A stretch of 25,267 nt of DNA from JAVWGW01 sp036655915 (GCA_036655915.1 JAVVPE010000025.1:1-25267); one strand, 5' to 3'. Counted from the first letter of the stretch, positions 16,259-24,327 are shown. The notes: generated by a model from the letters alone, not told the origin. Numbers and translations: made by a program.

Positions 16259-16759
16259 ATGAAATCGAAATTCCGCATCTTAAGCGTGTTCTGTCTGGCC
16301 ACCGTGCTTGTTGTTGCCCTGGCGGGTTGCAGCGCGCCCAACCAGGCTGCCAAAGAACAACAATCGGCCAATCGTCAATACATGGCGCAAGTCAATCAGG
16401 CCATGGACGATTTGAACAGCCGTTTGCAAACCTTCAATGAAGCGGTTTCCCGCGGCGATGCTGTGACGATGAAAACGCAGGCCGACAACGCATTTAAGGT
16501 CATCGACCAACTGGAAGCTCTCACACCGCCCGATGCTTTTAAAGATATCCAAGGGCAATATGTGGATGGCTGCAAGGCGCTCAAGGATGCTTTGAATTCC
16601 TACATCACGCTCTTTTCCGAGGTCAGCAGTGCAACCGAAGCTGCCCCCTTCGATTATTCAACTTACGATACCCGCATCAATCAAATCAAGCAAAAATACG
16701 ATGAAGGCATCAAGAAGCTCGAAGCCGCCGACAAAGCTGCTACCGATCTGCCCAGCTAA
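16259..16759 (+). CDS. Small secreted lipoprotein of unknown function
   Basis: 166 residues. Seen: a signal peptide with a Lys/Arg start and a hydrophobic run ending in the lipobox LAGC (Cys near residue 24), so the mature protein should be lipid-anchored on the outer face of the membrane. The rest is a charged, Gln/Asp/Ala-rich, mostly helical sequence with no catalytic motif that I know. The ATG at 16259 is chosen because GAAAGG lies just upstream; an in-frame ATG at 16241 has no such site. It follows the PBP gene by 21 bp, so it is probably co-transcribed, and a role near the cell-wall machinery is possible (inference). Confidence 0.85.
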   Translation: MKSKFRILSVFCLATVLVVALAGCSAPNQAAKEQQSANRQYMAQVNQAMDDLNSRLQTFNEAVSRGDAVTMKTQADNAFKVIDQLEALTPPDAFKDIQGQYVDGCKALKDALNSYITLFSEVSSATEAAPFDYSTYDTRINQIKQKYDEGIKKLEAADKAATDLPS

Positions 16760-16776
16760 GCTAGTGTTTGCTCCGG

Positions 16777-16801
16777 CCGCTCTTTCGTAGGGCGGGGTTT
16801 T
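16777..16801 (+). terminator. Terminator hairpin after the lipoprotein gene
   Basis: Stem CCGCTCT (16777-16783) pairs with AGGGCGG (16789-16795), including one G-T pair, around a TTCGT loop. GGTTTT follows. It starts 18 bp past the lipoprotein stop. Confidence 0.55.
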
Positions 16802-16834
16802 GGGGTGCGCGTCGCCCCCTTTGCTTTCTTATAC

Positions 16835-16875
16835 AACATGAGCCCCGCACTCTTTCTTGGTGCGGGGCTCATGTT
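16835..16875. terminator. Bidirectional terminator between convergent genes
   Basis: A perfect 16-bp stem (arms 16835-16850 and 16860-16875, GC core GAGCCCCGCAC/GTGCGGGGCTC with AT-rich feet) closes a 9-base loop. It lies 4 bp before the stop of the minus-strand PBP gene and after the lipoprotein gene. TTTGTTCT follows on the plus strand. The convergent setting suggests use from both sides. Confidence 0.7.
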
Positions 16876-16879
16876 TGTT

Positions 16880-19060
16880 CTAGGGCGTGGAAGCTGGTGT
16901 TGGTGCCGGTGGTGGCGGTGGTGGCGGCGGTGCCGGTTCTGGGCCGAGCGATACCGTAAGCCGCACGGTGCCGCCTACCATTTCCTGCCCTATCACCATG
17001 CCGGCGGGCACCGTTGCGCTATAGGCTTCCACGTATTCCGCCGCATAACCTGCCAGGGCGGCCGTTGCTGCTGAAAGGGACATGCCCACCACGTTGGGCG
17101 CGGCCGGCGCTGCAGCGGGGTTTTCCTCTTTGGGCTCCTTCTTGGGTTCCTGCTTGGGCGGCGTTTTGGGCTGCGTTTTATTGAAGGGGTTGTTGTAGGG
17201 CGGCGAACCTGCGGTGGCAAAATCCGCGAGCGCAACGCCGTCGAGGGCTGCGCTCATATAATCGCGCCACAGGGCACTGCAATCAAGCCATTGCGGCGTT
17301 TCGCGTTCGATGCGCGCCCCGATCCAAACGGCGGTGGAAAGCTGTGGAGTATAGCCGCACAGCCAGTGGTCGCGCCAGTTTTCCGATGTGCCTGTTTTTC
17401 CGGCGGCTACCTGTCCGCTGGGAAGCTGTGCTGCTGTGGCGGTGCCCCCGGTAAACACGGTTTTCAGCACCTGGGTGGTGGCATAGCTCACTTCGGGGGT
17501 CAGCGCAGCCACCGGTGTATCAACGTGTTCGGCCAGCACGGATCCATCGGCGGCAATGATTTTGGTGATGGCCACCGATTCTCGCTTCGTGCCACCTGCG
17601 GCAAGCGTTGCGTAGGCATCCGCCATTTCAAGCGTGTTCACGCCCTGCGATCCTAGCGTGATGGAATCGACCGCTTCTAAGGGGGAAGTGACGCCCATGC
17701 GGTGCGCCACTTCCACAACCGCTTCGGGTTTCACCGTCTGAATAAGGCGCGCGAAGCCGGTGTTCGACGAAATGGCCGTGGCGGATTGAATGGATCGCGT
17801 GCCATAGCTGGCTCCGCCGTAGTTTTCCACGCGCCAATCGCCAATTTTGAGGGGCGAGGAACAATCTATATTTGTTTGCGGGCTTATTCCTTGCTCAATG
17901 GCCGAAACAAGCGTAAAGGTTTTGAAGGATGATCCCGCTTGGCGGCGCGCTTGTGTGGCCAAGTTAAACTGATCGCTGGCGTAGTAATCCTTGCCCCCTA
18001 TCATGGCAACGATGTGGCCGGTGGCGGGGTCAATGGATGTCAGCGACACATCCAAATCGCCGTCCATGCGCTCATATTGTGCCGCCGCAGCCGCCTGGGC
18101 CTTTTCCTGTAACACGGGGTCAAGCGTGGTGTATACGGTCAGGCCACCCTTAAACACCGTGACATCGCCATATTTATCCAGCAGCAGTTGGCGCACATAG
18201 CTGGTGAAGTAGGGGTAGGCAAAAATGCCGTCAGCCGGATTATCGGGCGCGGGCTTAAGCGCAAGCGGCTCGGCCAAGGTGGCATCGTAGCTTGCCTGGT
18301 CTATGTGCCCGGTTTCCAGCAGACGCCCCAACACGATGTTGCGGCGCGCCAAGCAGGCATCCGGGTTGGTCAAGGGGTTTAAATAGGTGGGCGATTGCGG
18401 AATGCCGGCAAGTGTCGCCGCTTCGTTAAGCGTCACTTCCGCTGCCGATTTTGAAAAATAGTTCTGCGCCGCCGCTTCGATGCCGTAACAGCCATCCCCA
18501 TAGTTGATCATATTAAGGTACATGTTCAGTATGGCATCTTTGGAATAGCTCTTTTCCATCTCCAGCGCCAGTTGCGCTTCGCGAATTTTGCGCTTGAAGG
18601 TGACTTCGGTCGCTTCTTCCGCCAGGGCGGTGTTGCGCACCAGCTGTTGGGTGATGGTGGAAGCGCCTTCGATGTTGCCGCCCTGCAGGTTGCGCACCAG
18701 CGCGCGGGCAATACCCAGGGGGTCAACGCCTTCATGTTCGTAAAAGCGCGCATCCTCGGTGGCAATAGTGGCGTCAACAACCAGGGGGCTTATGTCGGCT
18801 AAGGCAACGGGATCGCGGTTTTCAAGGAAGAATTCGGCCAGTAGCGTGGTGCCATCATTGGCATACACCCGCGTTTTTTCGGCATAGGCAAAGGTTTCAG
18901 GGTTGGCGATGGGGGGCAGATCTTCCAGCCACGAATCCACCAGGGCAAGCCCGCCGCGCACAAGGCCGAAACCCGCCAAACACAGCGCCACAACCAAGAC
19001 GCATACACCCCACGCGCCCGCATGTGCGTGAACCTCTCGTTGTTTACGCCGTCTTTTCAT
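16880..19060 (-). CDS. Class A penicillin-binding protein (PBP1A family) with PASTA domain
   Basis: This bifunctional peptidoglycan transglycosylase/transpeptidase is a paralogue of the PBP at 14054-16237. Seen: 726 residues. A basic start with one membrane helix comes first. GT51 has ATEDARFYEHEG (catalytic Glu102) and STITQQLVRN. The transpeptidase has SSFK (Ser377, Lys380), SSN and KTGTS (Lys555). About 65 residues near the C-terminus, from NVVGMSLSAATAAL, form one PASTA domain, which in this family binds muropeptides. Pro/Lys-rich linkers stand before it and a Pro-rich tail after it. The start at 19060 is an ATG; an in-frame TTG at 19099 is less likely. TATAGT ends only 6 bases before that ATG, so a leaderless transcript is possible. 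Confidence 0.95.
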   Translation of the reverse strand: MKRRRKQREVHAHAGAWGVCVLVVALCLAGFGLVRGGLALVDSWLEDLPPIANPETFAYAEKTRVYANDGTTLLAEFFLENRDPVALADISPLVVDATIATEDARFYEHEGVDPLGIARALVRNLQGGNIEGASTITQQLVRNTALAEEATEVTFKRKIREAQLALEMEKSYSKDAILNMYLNMINYGDGCYGIEAAAQNYFSKSAAEVTLNEAATLAGIPQSPTYLNPLTNPDACLARRNIVLGRLLETGHIDQASYDATLAEPLALKPAPDNPADGIFAYPYFTSYVRQLLLDKYGDVTVFKGGLTVYTTLDPVLQEKAQAAAAAQYERMDGDLDVSLTSIDPATGHIVAMIGGKDYYASDQFNLATQARRQAGSSFKTFTLVSAIEQGISPQTNIDCSSPLKIGDWRVENYGGASYGTRSIQSATAISSNTGFARLIQTVKPEAVVEVAHRMGVTSPLEAVDSITLGSQGVNTLEMADAYATLAAGGTKRESVAITKIIAADGSVLAEHVDTPVAALTPEVSYATTQVLKTVFTGGTATAAQLPSGQVAAGKTGTSENWRDHWLCGYTPQLSTAVWIGARIERETPQWLDCSALWRDYMSAALDGVALADFATAGSPPYNNPFNKTQPKTPPKQEPKKEPKEENPAAAPAAPNVVGMSLSAATAALAGYAAEYVEAYSATVPAGMVIGQEMVGGTVRLTVSLGPEPAPPPPPPPPAPTPASTP

Positions 19061-19066
19061 ATGACC

Positions 19067-19072
19067 ACTATA
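19067..19072 (-). promoter_or_regulatory. Possible -10 box directly before the PASTA-PBP start
   Basis: TATAGT on the minus strand ends 6 bases before the ATG at 19060, so transcription would begin at or next to the start codon. No good Shine-Dalgarno sequence is present. The -35 is not clear: TTGAGA lies 21 bp upstream, longer than usual. Confidence 0.3.
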
Positions 19073-19246
19073 CCCAAAAAACAGGGGTGAAGCTCTCAAA
19101 AGCTTAGGACTTTTCTGCAGATTAAGGCTTTACGGGTGGGGCACACGGGCAAAGCGCCCTTAAGATGGTAAGCTTTCAGGCCTTATATAAAAGTATCCGC
19201 GGGTGCGGTGGCGGTGGAATATCTCATAGGAAGACAGGTTTAGCAC

Positions 19247-21682
19247 ATGAATCAAGAAAAACCCGAGCTCTTAGCTCCGGCGGGGAATATGACGTGTTTG
19301 CATGCGGCAGTGCGTGCCGGCGCCGATGCGGTCTATCTGGGGGCAGAACGCTTCAATGCGCGGCGTGGTGCCGACAACTTCACGCTGGACAATCTGGCTG
19401 AAGCCTGCGATTTCGCTCACCTGCGCGGCGTGCGCGTGTACCTTACCGTGAACACGGCGGTGCTGCCCGATGAAATCACGCCGGTCATGGAACTGGTGCG
19501 CCAGGGCTATCGTGCAGGAATCGATGCCTTCATCGTGCAGGATATCGGCATTGTGGCCGAAATTGCGCGGACACTGCCCGCGGCGCGCGTGCATATTTCC
19601 ACACAGATGAACATTCACAACGCGGCAGGTTTGGCCGCCGTTGCCGCTTTGGGTGCCAAGCGCGTCACGCTGGCGCGTGAACTTTCCTTGGGCGAAATTG
19701 CCCGCTTGGCCGCCGAGGCCGCCGCTTTGGATATGGAAGTGGAAGTGTTTGCCCACGGCGCTTTGTGCGTATGCTATTCGGGGCAATGCTTCATGTCGTC
19801 GCTTATCGGCGGGCGATCGGCCAACCGTGGTGTGTGCGCGCAGGCCTGCCGCCTGCCCTACACGCTGCACAATCGCGCCATCAACAAAAACCTTGAATCC
19901 CCTGGTGAACACCTGCTTTCACCCAAGGATTTATGCACCATCGAAGCGCTGGATAAACTGGTTGAAGCGGGGGTGGCTTCCTTCAAAATCGAAGGCCGCA
20001 TGAAATCGCCCGAATACGTATCCACGGTCACTTCAGTCTATCGCGGCGTGCTCGACCGCGTGATAGCCGCTGATGGCGCGGGTACAACGACCGTGACCGA
20101 AAAGGAAAAGCATGCGCTGGAAGGCGTGTTTTCGCGCGGGTTCACCACGGCGTATCTGGAAGGCAAGCGCGGCAACGACATCATGAGCTACGGGCGCCCC
20201 AACAATCGTGGCGTTTTCATCGGTCGCGTTGCCGGTGTGAAAGACGGCCTGGTATCCATCGCTGCCGAAGAGGAATTGCACGCGGGCGATGTCATCGAAT
20301 TTTGGACGAACAACGGGCACTTTGCCCAAACGCTGGGTGCTCACGATTGCGACAAAGACGGCAATGCGCGCGTGAGCGTGGCCAAGCACGTTGGTAAGGG
20401 CGATCGCGTTTTCCGCGTGCGCAATGCGGTATCCGCCTTTGTCGAAGATGTGCTGCAACCCAAGGTGCCCGTTTCTGGCACGGCGGTTTTGCACATCGGC
20501 ACGCCCCTCACCTTAAAGTTTACTACGGCCGAAGGCGTCTGGGTGTGCATCGAGGGCGACCCGGTGGAAGCAGCCCGCACAAAAGCGGTCAGCGTCGAAG
20601 AAGTGCGTGAACACATAGATCGCCTGGGCAACACGCCCTTTGTGCTCAAAGATCTGGACATTACCCTTGATGAGGGGGTCGGTATCGGCTTTTCGCAGTT
20701 GCATAAGCTGCGCACCCGCGTGCTTGAAGAACTCGAACAAGAAATGTTGGCACCCTATAAGCAGCGCCAGCTTCCCCGCGTTGCCGAACGCGAAAATCGC
20801 GGGCCGCATCCTCAACGGGGCTGCGTGGTGGCGGCGTGGGCAAGCAATCCGGCGTGTGCGCGTGCCGCAAAACGTGCCGGTGCCGAACTGATCTATGTGC
20901 CGGCGCTTAACTACAAGCGTGGCGAAGCGGTTGTGGCCGGCCAGGTGTCGGGCACGGTTGAACAGGCAGGATACCCCAAACAAGCCATCTGTGCGCTGCC
21001 GGTAATCGATCACGACCCCGTGGGCAAATCGCGTGAAGAAGTGGTTGGCTTTGATGCTTGGTCGCAGGTAAAGGCCGATAAACCCGTTTTTGTCGAAAGC
21101 TACGGCCAGTTGCGCCGCGCCCGTGAAGCGGGAGCTGTTCCCGAAGTGGGGTCGCACCTAAGCGTCACCAACCGCCTGGCGCTGCAAACGCTCAGCGAAG
21201 CAGGTGCCCAGCGCGTTTGGCTTTCGCCCGAACTTTCCTTAACGCAAATTGAGGAACTGGGTCAAAACACGCCGGTCGCTTTGGGCCTTACTCTTATAGG
21301 TGCTGCTGAAATGATGGTGTGCGAACACTGCCTGCTCATGAGCCAAGGTCCCTGCGACCAGAACTGCGCAGCGTGTGCGCGGCGCAAAAGCCCCCACTAT
21401 TATAAGGATCGCAAAGGTTACGAAATGCCGATCATCACGGATTGCTGTGGTCGCAGCCATCTTTATAATGCGGTGTCGCTTGATCTGGCGCACATGGCTC
21501 CCGAACTTATTCGTGCGGGCGTGTCGGCTTTTATGGTGGATACGACGTTGCTCAACGTTGCCGAAACCACCGCTGCCGTGGCGCGTGCCGTGCGTGCGCG
21601 CGATCTTGCGCTGAAAACGGGGGATACCGTGGCCAAAGTCGAGGGCGACACAACCGGTCACATTTTCCGCGGCGTCCAATAA
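19247..21682 (+). CDS. Peptidase U32 family protein, long form (RlhA-like)
   Basis: U32 proteins were first called collagenase-like proteases; many are now known to act in RNA hydroxylation (RlhA on 23S rRNA, TrhP/TrhO on tRNA) with an iron-sulfur cluster. Seen: 811 residues, cytosolic. The start ELLAPAGNMTCLHAAVRAGA is typical. The core box lies near residues 165-205: FAHGALCVCYSGQCFMSS, then RSANRGVCAQACR, holding the conserved Cys. The long C-terminal half has an additional Cys group (CEHCLLMSQGPC, then CAAC) and DCCGRSHLYN. This size and layout match the long RlhA-type branch with an inserted domain. Substrate cannot be fixed from sequence. It stands 108 bp before the tyrS ATG. Confidence 0.92.
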   Translation: MNQEKPELLAPAGNMTCLHAAVRAGADAVYLGAERFNARRGADNFTLDNLAEACDFAHLRGVRVYLTVNTAVLPDEITPVMELVRQGYRAGIDAFIVQDIGIVAEIARTLPAARVHISTQMNIHNAAGLAAVAALGAKRVTLARELSLGEIARLAAEAAALDMEVEVFAHGALCVCYSGQCFMSSLIGGRSANRGVCAQACRLPYTLHNRAINKNLESPGEHLLSPKDLCTIEALDKLVEAGVASFKIEGRMKSPEYVSTVTSVYRGVLDRVIAADGAGTTTVTEKEKHALEGVFSRGFTTAYLEGKRGNDIMSYGRPNNRGVFIGRVAGVKDGLVSIAAEEELHAGDVIEFWTNNGHFAQTLGAHDCDKDGNARVSVAKHVGKGDRVFRVRNAVSAFVEDVLQPKVPVSGTAVLHIGTPLTLKFTTAEGVWVCIEGDPVEAARTKAVSVEEVREHIDRLGNTPFVLKDLDITLDEGVGIGFSQLHKLRTRVLEELEQEMLAPYKQRQLPRVAERENRGPHPQRGCVVAAWASNPACARAAKRAGAELIYVPALNYKRGEAVVAGQVSGTVEQAGYPKQAICALPVIDHDPVGKSREEVVGFDAWSQVKADKPVFVESYGQLRRAREAGAVPEVGSHLSVTNRLALQTLSEAGAQRVWLSPELSLTQIEELGQNTPVALGLTLIGAAEMMVCEHCLLMSQGPCDQNCAACARRKSPHYYKDRKGYEMPIITDCCGRSHLYNAVSLDLAHMAPELIRAGVSAFMVDTTLLNVAETTAAVARAVRARDLALKTGDTVAKVEGDTTGHIFRGVQ

Positions 21683-21799
21683 GGTCGCAGCGCTTTTAGG
21701 GCTTAACCGCGCCTGCGGGGCTGCCGACAAGTAGGGCTTCTCTTTGCTCTTTGTGTTACCATAACAGGGTTTGTTGCGATAGAAAAAGGAATGATACCG

Positions 21800-23011
21800 A
21801 TGCTTTCAGCCGAAGAACAATTTCGTATTCTCCAGTCCGGTGCGGCACAGATAGTGCCCGAATCTGCGCTGCTCGAAAAACTCAAGAGTGGCCGCAGCCT
21901 CAATATTAAGCTTGGCGTTGACCCGACGGCTCCCGATATTCACTTGGGTCATGCGGTTCCCCTGCGCAAGCTGCGTGCGTTCCAAGATTTGGGCCATCAT
22001 GTCACCCTTATCATTGGTGATGGCACCGCTTTGATCGGGGATCCTTCGGGTCGCAATACCACGCGCCCGCAATTGACTTCCGAACAAATTGGGGAAAACG
22101 CGCAAACTTATGTCGATCAGGCTTTCAAAATTCTTGATCCCGAAAAAACGACGCTGCGCTATAACTCCGAATGGCTGCTCACCCTCGATATGGCGGGTCT
22201 GTTAAAGCTTATGAGCAATTTTACCGTTGCGCGCATTCTTGAACGCGACGATTTCCACAACCGCTACACGAACAATCAATCCATCAGCCTGCACGAATTT
22301 CTCTATCCCGTCATGCAATCCTACGATTCGGTCGTTATCGAAGCCGATGTGGAAATGGGCGGCACCGACCAGCTGTTCAACCTGCTTGCCGGTCGCGAAC
22401 TCATGGAAAAGATGGGTATGGAACCGCAGGTCTGCTTTACCTTGTCGCTGCTAGAAGGCACCGACGGCGTGCAGAAAATGTCCAAAAGCTACGGCAACTA
22501 CATCGGCCTCACCGATGAACCCGCCGATATGTTTGGCAAGGTCATGTCTGTGCCCGATGCCCTCATGGTGAAATACTATCGCCTGGCTTCCACCCTTGGC
22601 GTCGATGAAATCGATGCCATTGAAGCGGGCTTGGCCAATGATTCCTTGCACCCCAATCGCGTGAAGCGCGACCTGGCACGCAATATCGTCGCCGCCTACC
22701 ACGATGCCGAAGCAGCAGATTATGCGGAAGCTGAATTCGATCGCGTGTTCAAGCAGCACGACATGCCTACCGATATTCCTGAATTTGCAGCCGATTTAAC
22801 CCCCAACGATGAAGGCAAAGTCTACCTGGCAAAGCTGCTGGCCGATGCGGGTCTTGCGCCCTCTGCCGCCGAAGCTCGCCGCCTCATCGATGGCGGCGGC
22901 GTGAAAATCAACAACGAACCCGTTGCTGCCAAGTGCTACAACGTCGATCCCGCCTTGCTGGTGGGAGGGATTTTGCAAGTAGGCAAACGTAAATTCATAC
23001 AGTTAACCTGA
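21800..23011 (+). CDS. tyrS: Tyrosyl-tRNA synthetase
   Basis: TyrS charges tRNA-Tyr with tyrosine using ATP. Seen: 403 residues, class I synthetase of the TyrRS-S4 type. HLGH at residues 48-51 is the HIGH motif; GGTDQLFNLLAGRELM binds tyrosine and ATP; KMSKS at 226-230 is the second signature; a C-terminal S4 RNA-binding domain starts near residue 335 (LLADAGLAPSAAEARRLIDG). The ATG at 21800 is preferred over the one at 21791 because AAGGA lies directly against the latter and about 9 bases before the former. The ~110-bp leader is too short for, and shows no sign of, a T-box. Confidence 0.96.
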   Translation: MLSAEEQFRILQSGAAQIVPESALLEKLKSGRSLNIKLGVDPTAPDIHLGHAVPLRKLRAFQDLGHHVTLIIGDGTALIGDPSGRNTTRPQLTSEQIGENAQTYVDQAFKILDPEKTTLRYNSEWLLTLDMAGLLKLMSNFTVARILERDDFHNRYTNNQSISLHEFLYPVMQSYDSVVIEADVEMGGTDQLFNLLAGRELMEKMGMEPQVCFTLSLLEGTDGVQKMSKSYGNYIGLTDEPADMFGKVMSVPDALMVKYYRLASTLGVDEIDAIEAGLANDSLHPNRVKRDLARNIVAAYHDAEAADYAEAEFDRVFKQHDMPTDIPEFAADLTPNDEGKVYLAKLLADAGLAPSAAEARRLIDGGGVKINNEPVAAKCYNVDPALLVGGILQVGKRKFIQLT

Positions 23012-23012
23012 C

Positions 23013-23132
23013 GGCGGGCTGTGGCGAGCCAGCTAGGCGTTCAAGCCTCTCGTCGCCTTCGTTCGCGTACGTGTGTACGCTCGCTTCAAGCTCCTCGGTC
23101 TTTCACGCCTATCTGGCGCACCACAGACCGCC
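23013..23132. repeat. Long imperfect palindrome, unit 1
   Basis: Arms of 28 bases with about four mismatches begin 2 bp after the tyrS stop. They enclose about 64 bases that carry a perfect GCGTAC/GTACGC hairpin with a GTGT loop. It can form a cruciform in DNA or a long stem in the tyrS transcript. Confidence 0.75.
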
Positions 23133-23166
23133 TGTCTCTTCCGTTGTTGAATTCAACCTGTACTAG

Positions 23167-23206
23167 CGCGTGCCCCGCCGTGAAGCGACGGGGCACGACG
23201 CGTTTT
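23167..23206 (+). terminator. Possible terminator hairpin inside the repeat array
   Basis: CGTGCCCCG (23169-23177) pairs with CGGGGCACG (23189-23197), extended by outer CGCG arms, and TTTT follows at 23203-23206. It could end tyrS transcription. It is present only in unit 1 of the array. Confidence 0.5.
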
Positions 23207-23280
23207 GGCTGCTCAACCGGCGGCGGCGCGTGGCCGGCGGCTTCGCGCGGCCACGGCGCAACGCGGGTTGCTCAACCTGG

Positions 23281-23398
23281 CGGGACGCTGTGGCGGGCAT
23301 CTAGGCGTTCAAGCCTCGGGCGCTTTTGTGCGCGGCCTGCGGCGCGGCACAAAAGCTCCGAGTGCTTTCTCGCCTATCTGCACCACCACAGCGTCCCG
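23281..23398. repeat. Long imperfect palindrome, unit 2
   Basis: CGGGACGCTGTGG and its perfect complement form the outer 13 bp. TAGGCG/CGCCTA closes the inner part. An inner hairpin GCTTTTGTGC (23322-23331) with GCACAAAAGC (23347-23356) sits in the loop. It is the second copy of the element after tyrS, with a different inner hairpin. Confidence 0.75.
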
Positions 23399-23461
23399 GA
23401 CATTGTGGTTGTTGTTCGACCGGCGGCGGCGCGTGACCGGCGCTTTGCGCGGGCACGGCGC

Positions 23462-23561
23462 NNNNNNNNNNNNNNNNNNNNNNNNNNNNNNNNNNNNNNN
23501 NNNNNNNNNNNNNNNNNNNNNNNNNNNNNNNNNNNNNNNNNNNNNNNNNNNNNNNNNNNNN
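23462..23561. other. Assembly gap (100 N)
   Basis: Exactly 100 N, the usual filler for a gap of unknown length. GC-rich repeat DNA lies on the left and an AT-rich stretch on the right, so the true distance and any repeat copies in between are unknown. Confidence 0.98.
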
Positions 23562-23628
23562 TTTTACTTTTTTTCTCACTTTTTAAAAAACTTTTCGATT
23601 TCTTGCAAGGATTCGCGGGGCTGAATCG

Positions 23629-23637
23629 TGTTATACC
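23629..23637 (+). promoter_or_regulatory. Possible extended -10 promoter of the secreted repeat protein
   Basis: TGTTATACC gives a TGn extension directly before TATACC, 30 bp before the ATG at 23668. No -35 stands at the normal distance (TTGCAA is 23 bp upstream of the hexamer). AAAGGAG lies between it and the gene. Confidence 0.3.
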
Positions 23638-23667
23638 TATAAGTCAAGAAAACAAAGGAGTTTTGCC

Positions 23668-24288
23668 ATGAAGAAGAAAACTGTTGCTATTGCTTTAACC
23701 GGGCTTTTAACTGTTATGGCCGTGCCGGCCATTGCTTTTGCTACGGGTGCTGTGGGTCAGGAAGTTCCTGCACCTGCTCCTGCGGCGCAGGTGCAGACGG
23801 CGGCTGAACCGGCGCAGGCTGCTGTGGCTGCCCCTGCGGTTGAGGTTGCGGCTGTTCCTGTGGCTGAAGCGGCGCCGCAGGCTGCTGTGGCTCCCGGCTT
23901 TGTTGATGCCAACGGCGATGGTGTCTGTGACAACGCCGGTCAGGCGGCTTGCCCCGGTTGTGGGCAGGGCTTCATCGATGCTGATGGTGATGGCATCTGC
24001 GACAATGCGGGTCAAGGCACGGGTTGGGGCAACGGTGGCCAGGGACAAGGCAATGGTGGCGGTTTTGTTGATGCCAACGGCGACGGCACCTGTGACAACT
24101 ATGGTAATGGTACGGGGCAGGGCACGGGCTGGGGCAACGGCGGCCAGGGTCAAGGTAACGGCGGCGGCTTTGTCGATGCCAACGGCGATGGCACCTGCGA
24201 CAATGTGGGCAACGGTGGCGGCAACGGCCAGGGCAATGGTGGCGGACATCGCGGCCAGGGCAACGGCAATGGTTGTGGGCGTCGCTAG
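23668..24288 (+). CDS. Secreted Gly-rich protein with four DxNGDGxCDN Ca-loop-like repeats
   Basis: 206 residues, no family name that I can give. Seen: a Sec signal peptide with Lys start and AFA before a likely cut near residue 26; an Ala/Pro/Val-rich stretch (about 27-76) that may span the cell wall; then four copies of G-F-[VI]-D-A-[ND]-G-D-G-x-C-D-N starting at residues 77, 101, 132 and 167; Gly/Asn/Gln-rich linkers; and a basic, Cys-containing GCGRR end. The D-x-[ND]-x-D-G-x-x-D spacing is that of EF-hand, dockerin or thrombospondin-3 calcium loops. Each repeat adds one Cys, and CPGC and GCG give three more (seven in all). AAAGGAG stands before the ATG. A sigma factor gene follows after 39 bp. 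Calcium or metal binding at the cell surface is inference. Confidence 0.85.
   Translation: MKKKTVAIALTGLLTVMAVPAIAFATGAVGQEVPAPAPAAQVQTAAEPAQAAVAAPAVEVAAVPVAEAAPQAAVAPGFVDANGDGVCDNAGQAACPGCGQGFIDADGDGICDNAGQGTGWGNGGQGQGNGGGFVDANGDGTCDNYGNGTGQGTGWGNGGQGQGNGGGFVDANGDGTCDNVGNGGGNGQGNGGGHRGQGNGNGCGRR
23896..24204 (+). repeat. In-gene tandem repeats coding for the Ca-loop motifs
   Basis: Four 39-bp coding copies (23896-23934, 23968-24006, 24061-24099, 24166-24204). The last two, with their TGWGNGGQGQGNGG linkers, form a 105-bp direct duplication (35 residues) that differs mainly at silent positions. Copy number could change by slippage or recombination. Confidence 0.8.
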
Positions 24289-24327
24289 TTTTTCAAGCAA
24301 AGGTACCCCCGGTAAAGGAAGTCATTC

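Larger units (their letters stand above)
23012..23461. repeat. GC-rich array of nested inverted and direct repeats, cut by gap
   Basis: Two related units follow tyrS. Unit 1 has arms 23013-23040 and 23105-23132 (28 bases, about four mismatches); unit 2 has arms 23281-23307 and 23371-23398 (13 perfect terminal bp plus TAGGCG/CGCCTA at the inner end). Both units share the motif TAGGCGTTCAAGCCT after the 5' arm. Each unit holds an inner hairpin: GCGTAC/GTACGC in unit 1, GCTTTTGTGC/GCACAAAAGC in unit 2. A direct repeat of about 48 bp, starting at the Cs of ACCGGCGGCGGCGCGTG, follows each unit (23211-23259 and 23414-23461). No protein frame is convincing. The assembly stops in the second direct repeat, so more copies may lie in the gap. 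Confidence 0.8.

Noticed and set aside
21683..21799. T-box or other riboswitch before tyrS
   Set aside because: The leader is only about 110 bp and shows no T-box motif, specifier stem or antiterminator.
23012..23461. CRISPR array
   Set aside because: The repeats are long, imperfect and palindromic with unequal spacing, and no cas genes are present. This is not a CRISPR pattern.
23021..23671. 216-residue frame across the N gap
   Set aside because: It is an artefact: it starts in the tyrS stop region, passes the repeat palindromes and includes 100 unknown bases.
23707..24300. 197-residue minus-strand frame opposite the secreted repeat protein
   Set aside because: The plus frame has a signal peptide, ribosome site and ordered motifs. 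The Ala/Ile/Thr repeats on the minus strand are just the antisense of the repeats.
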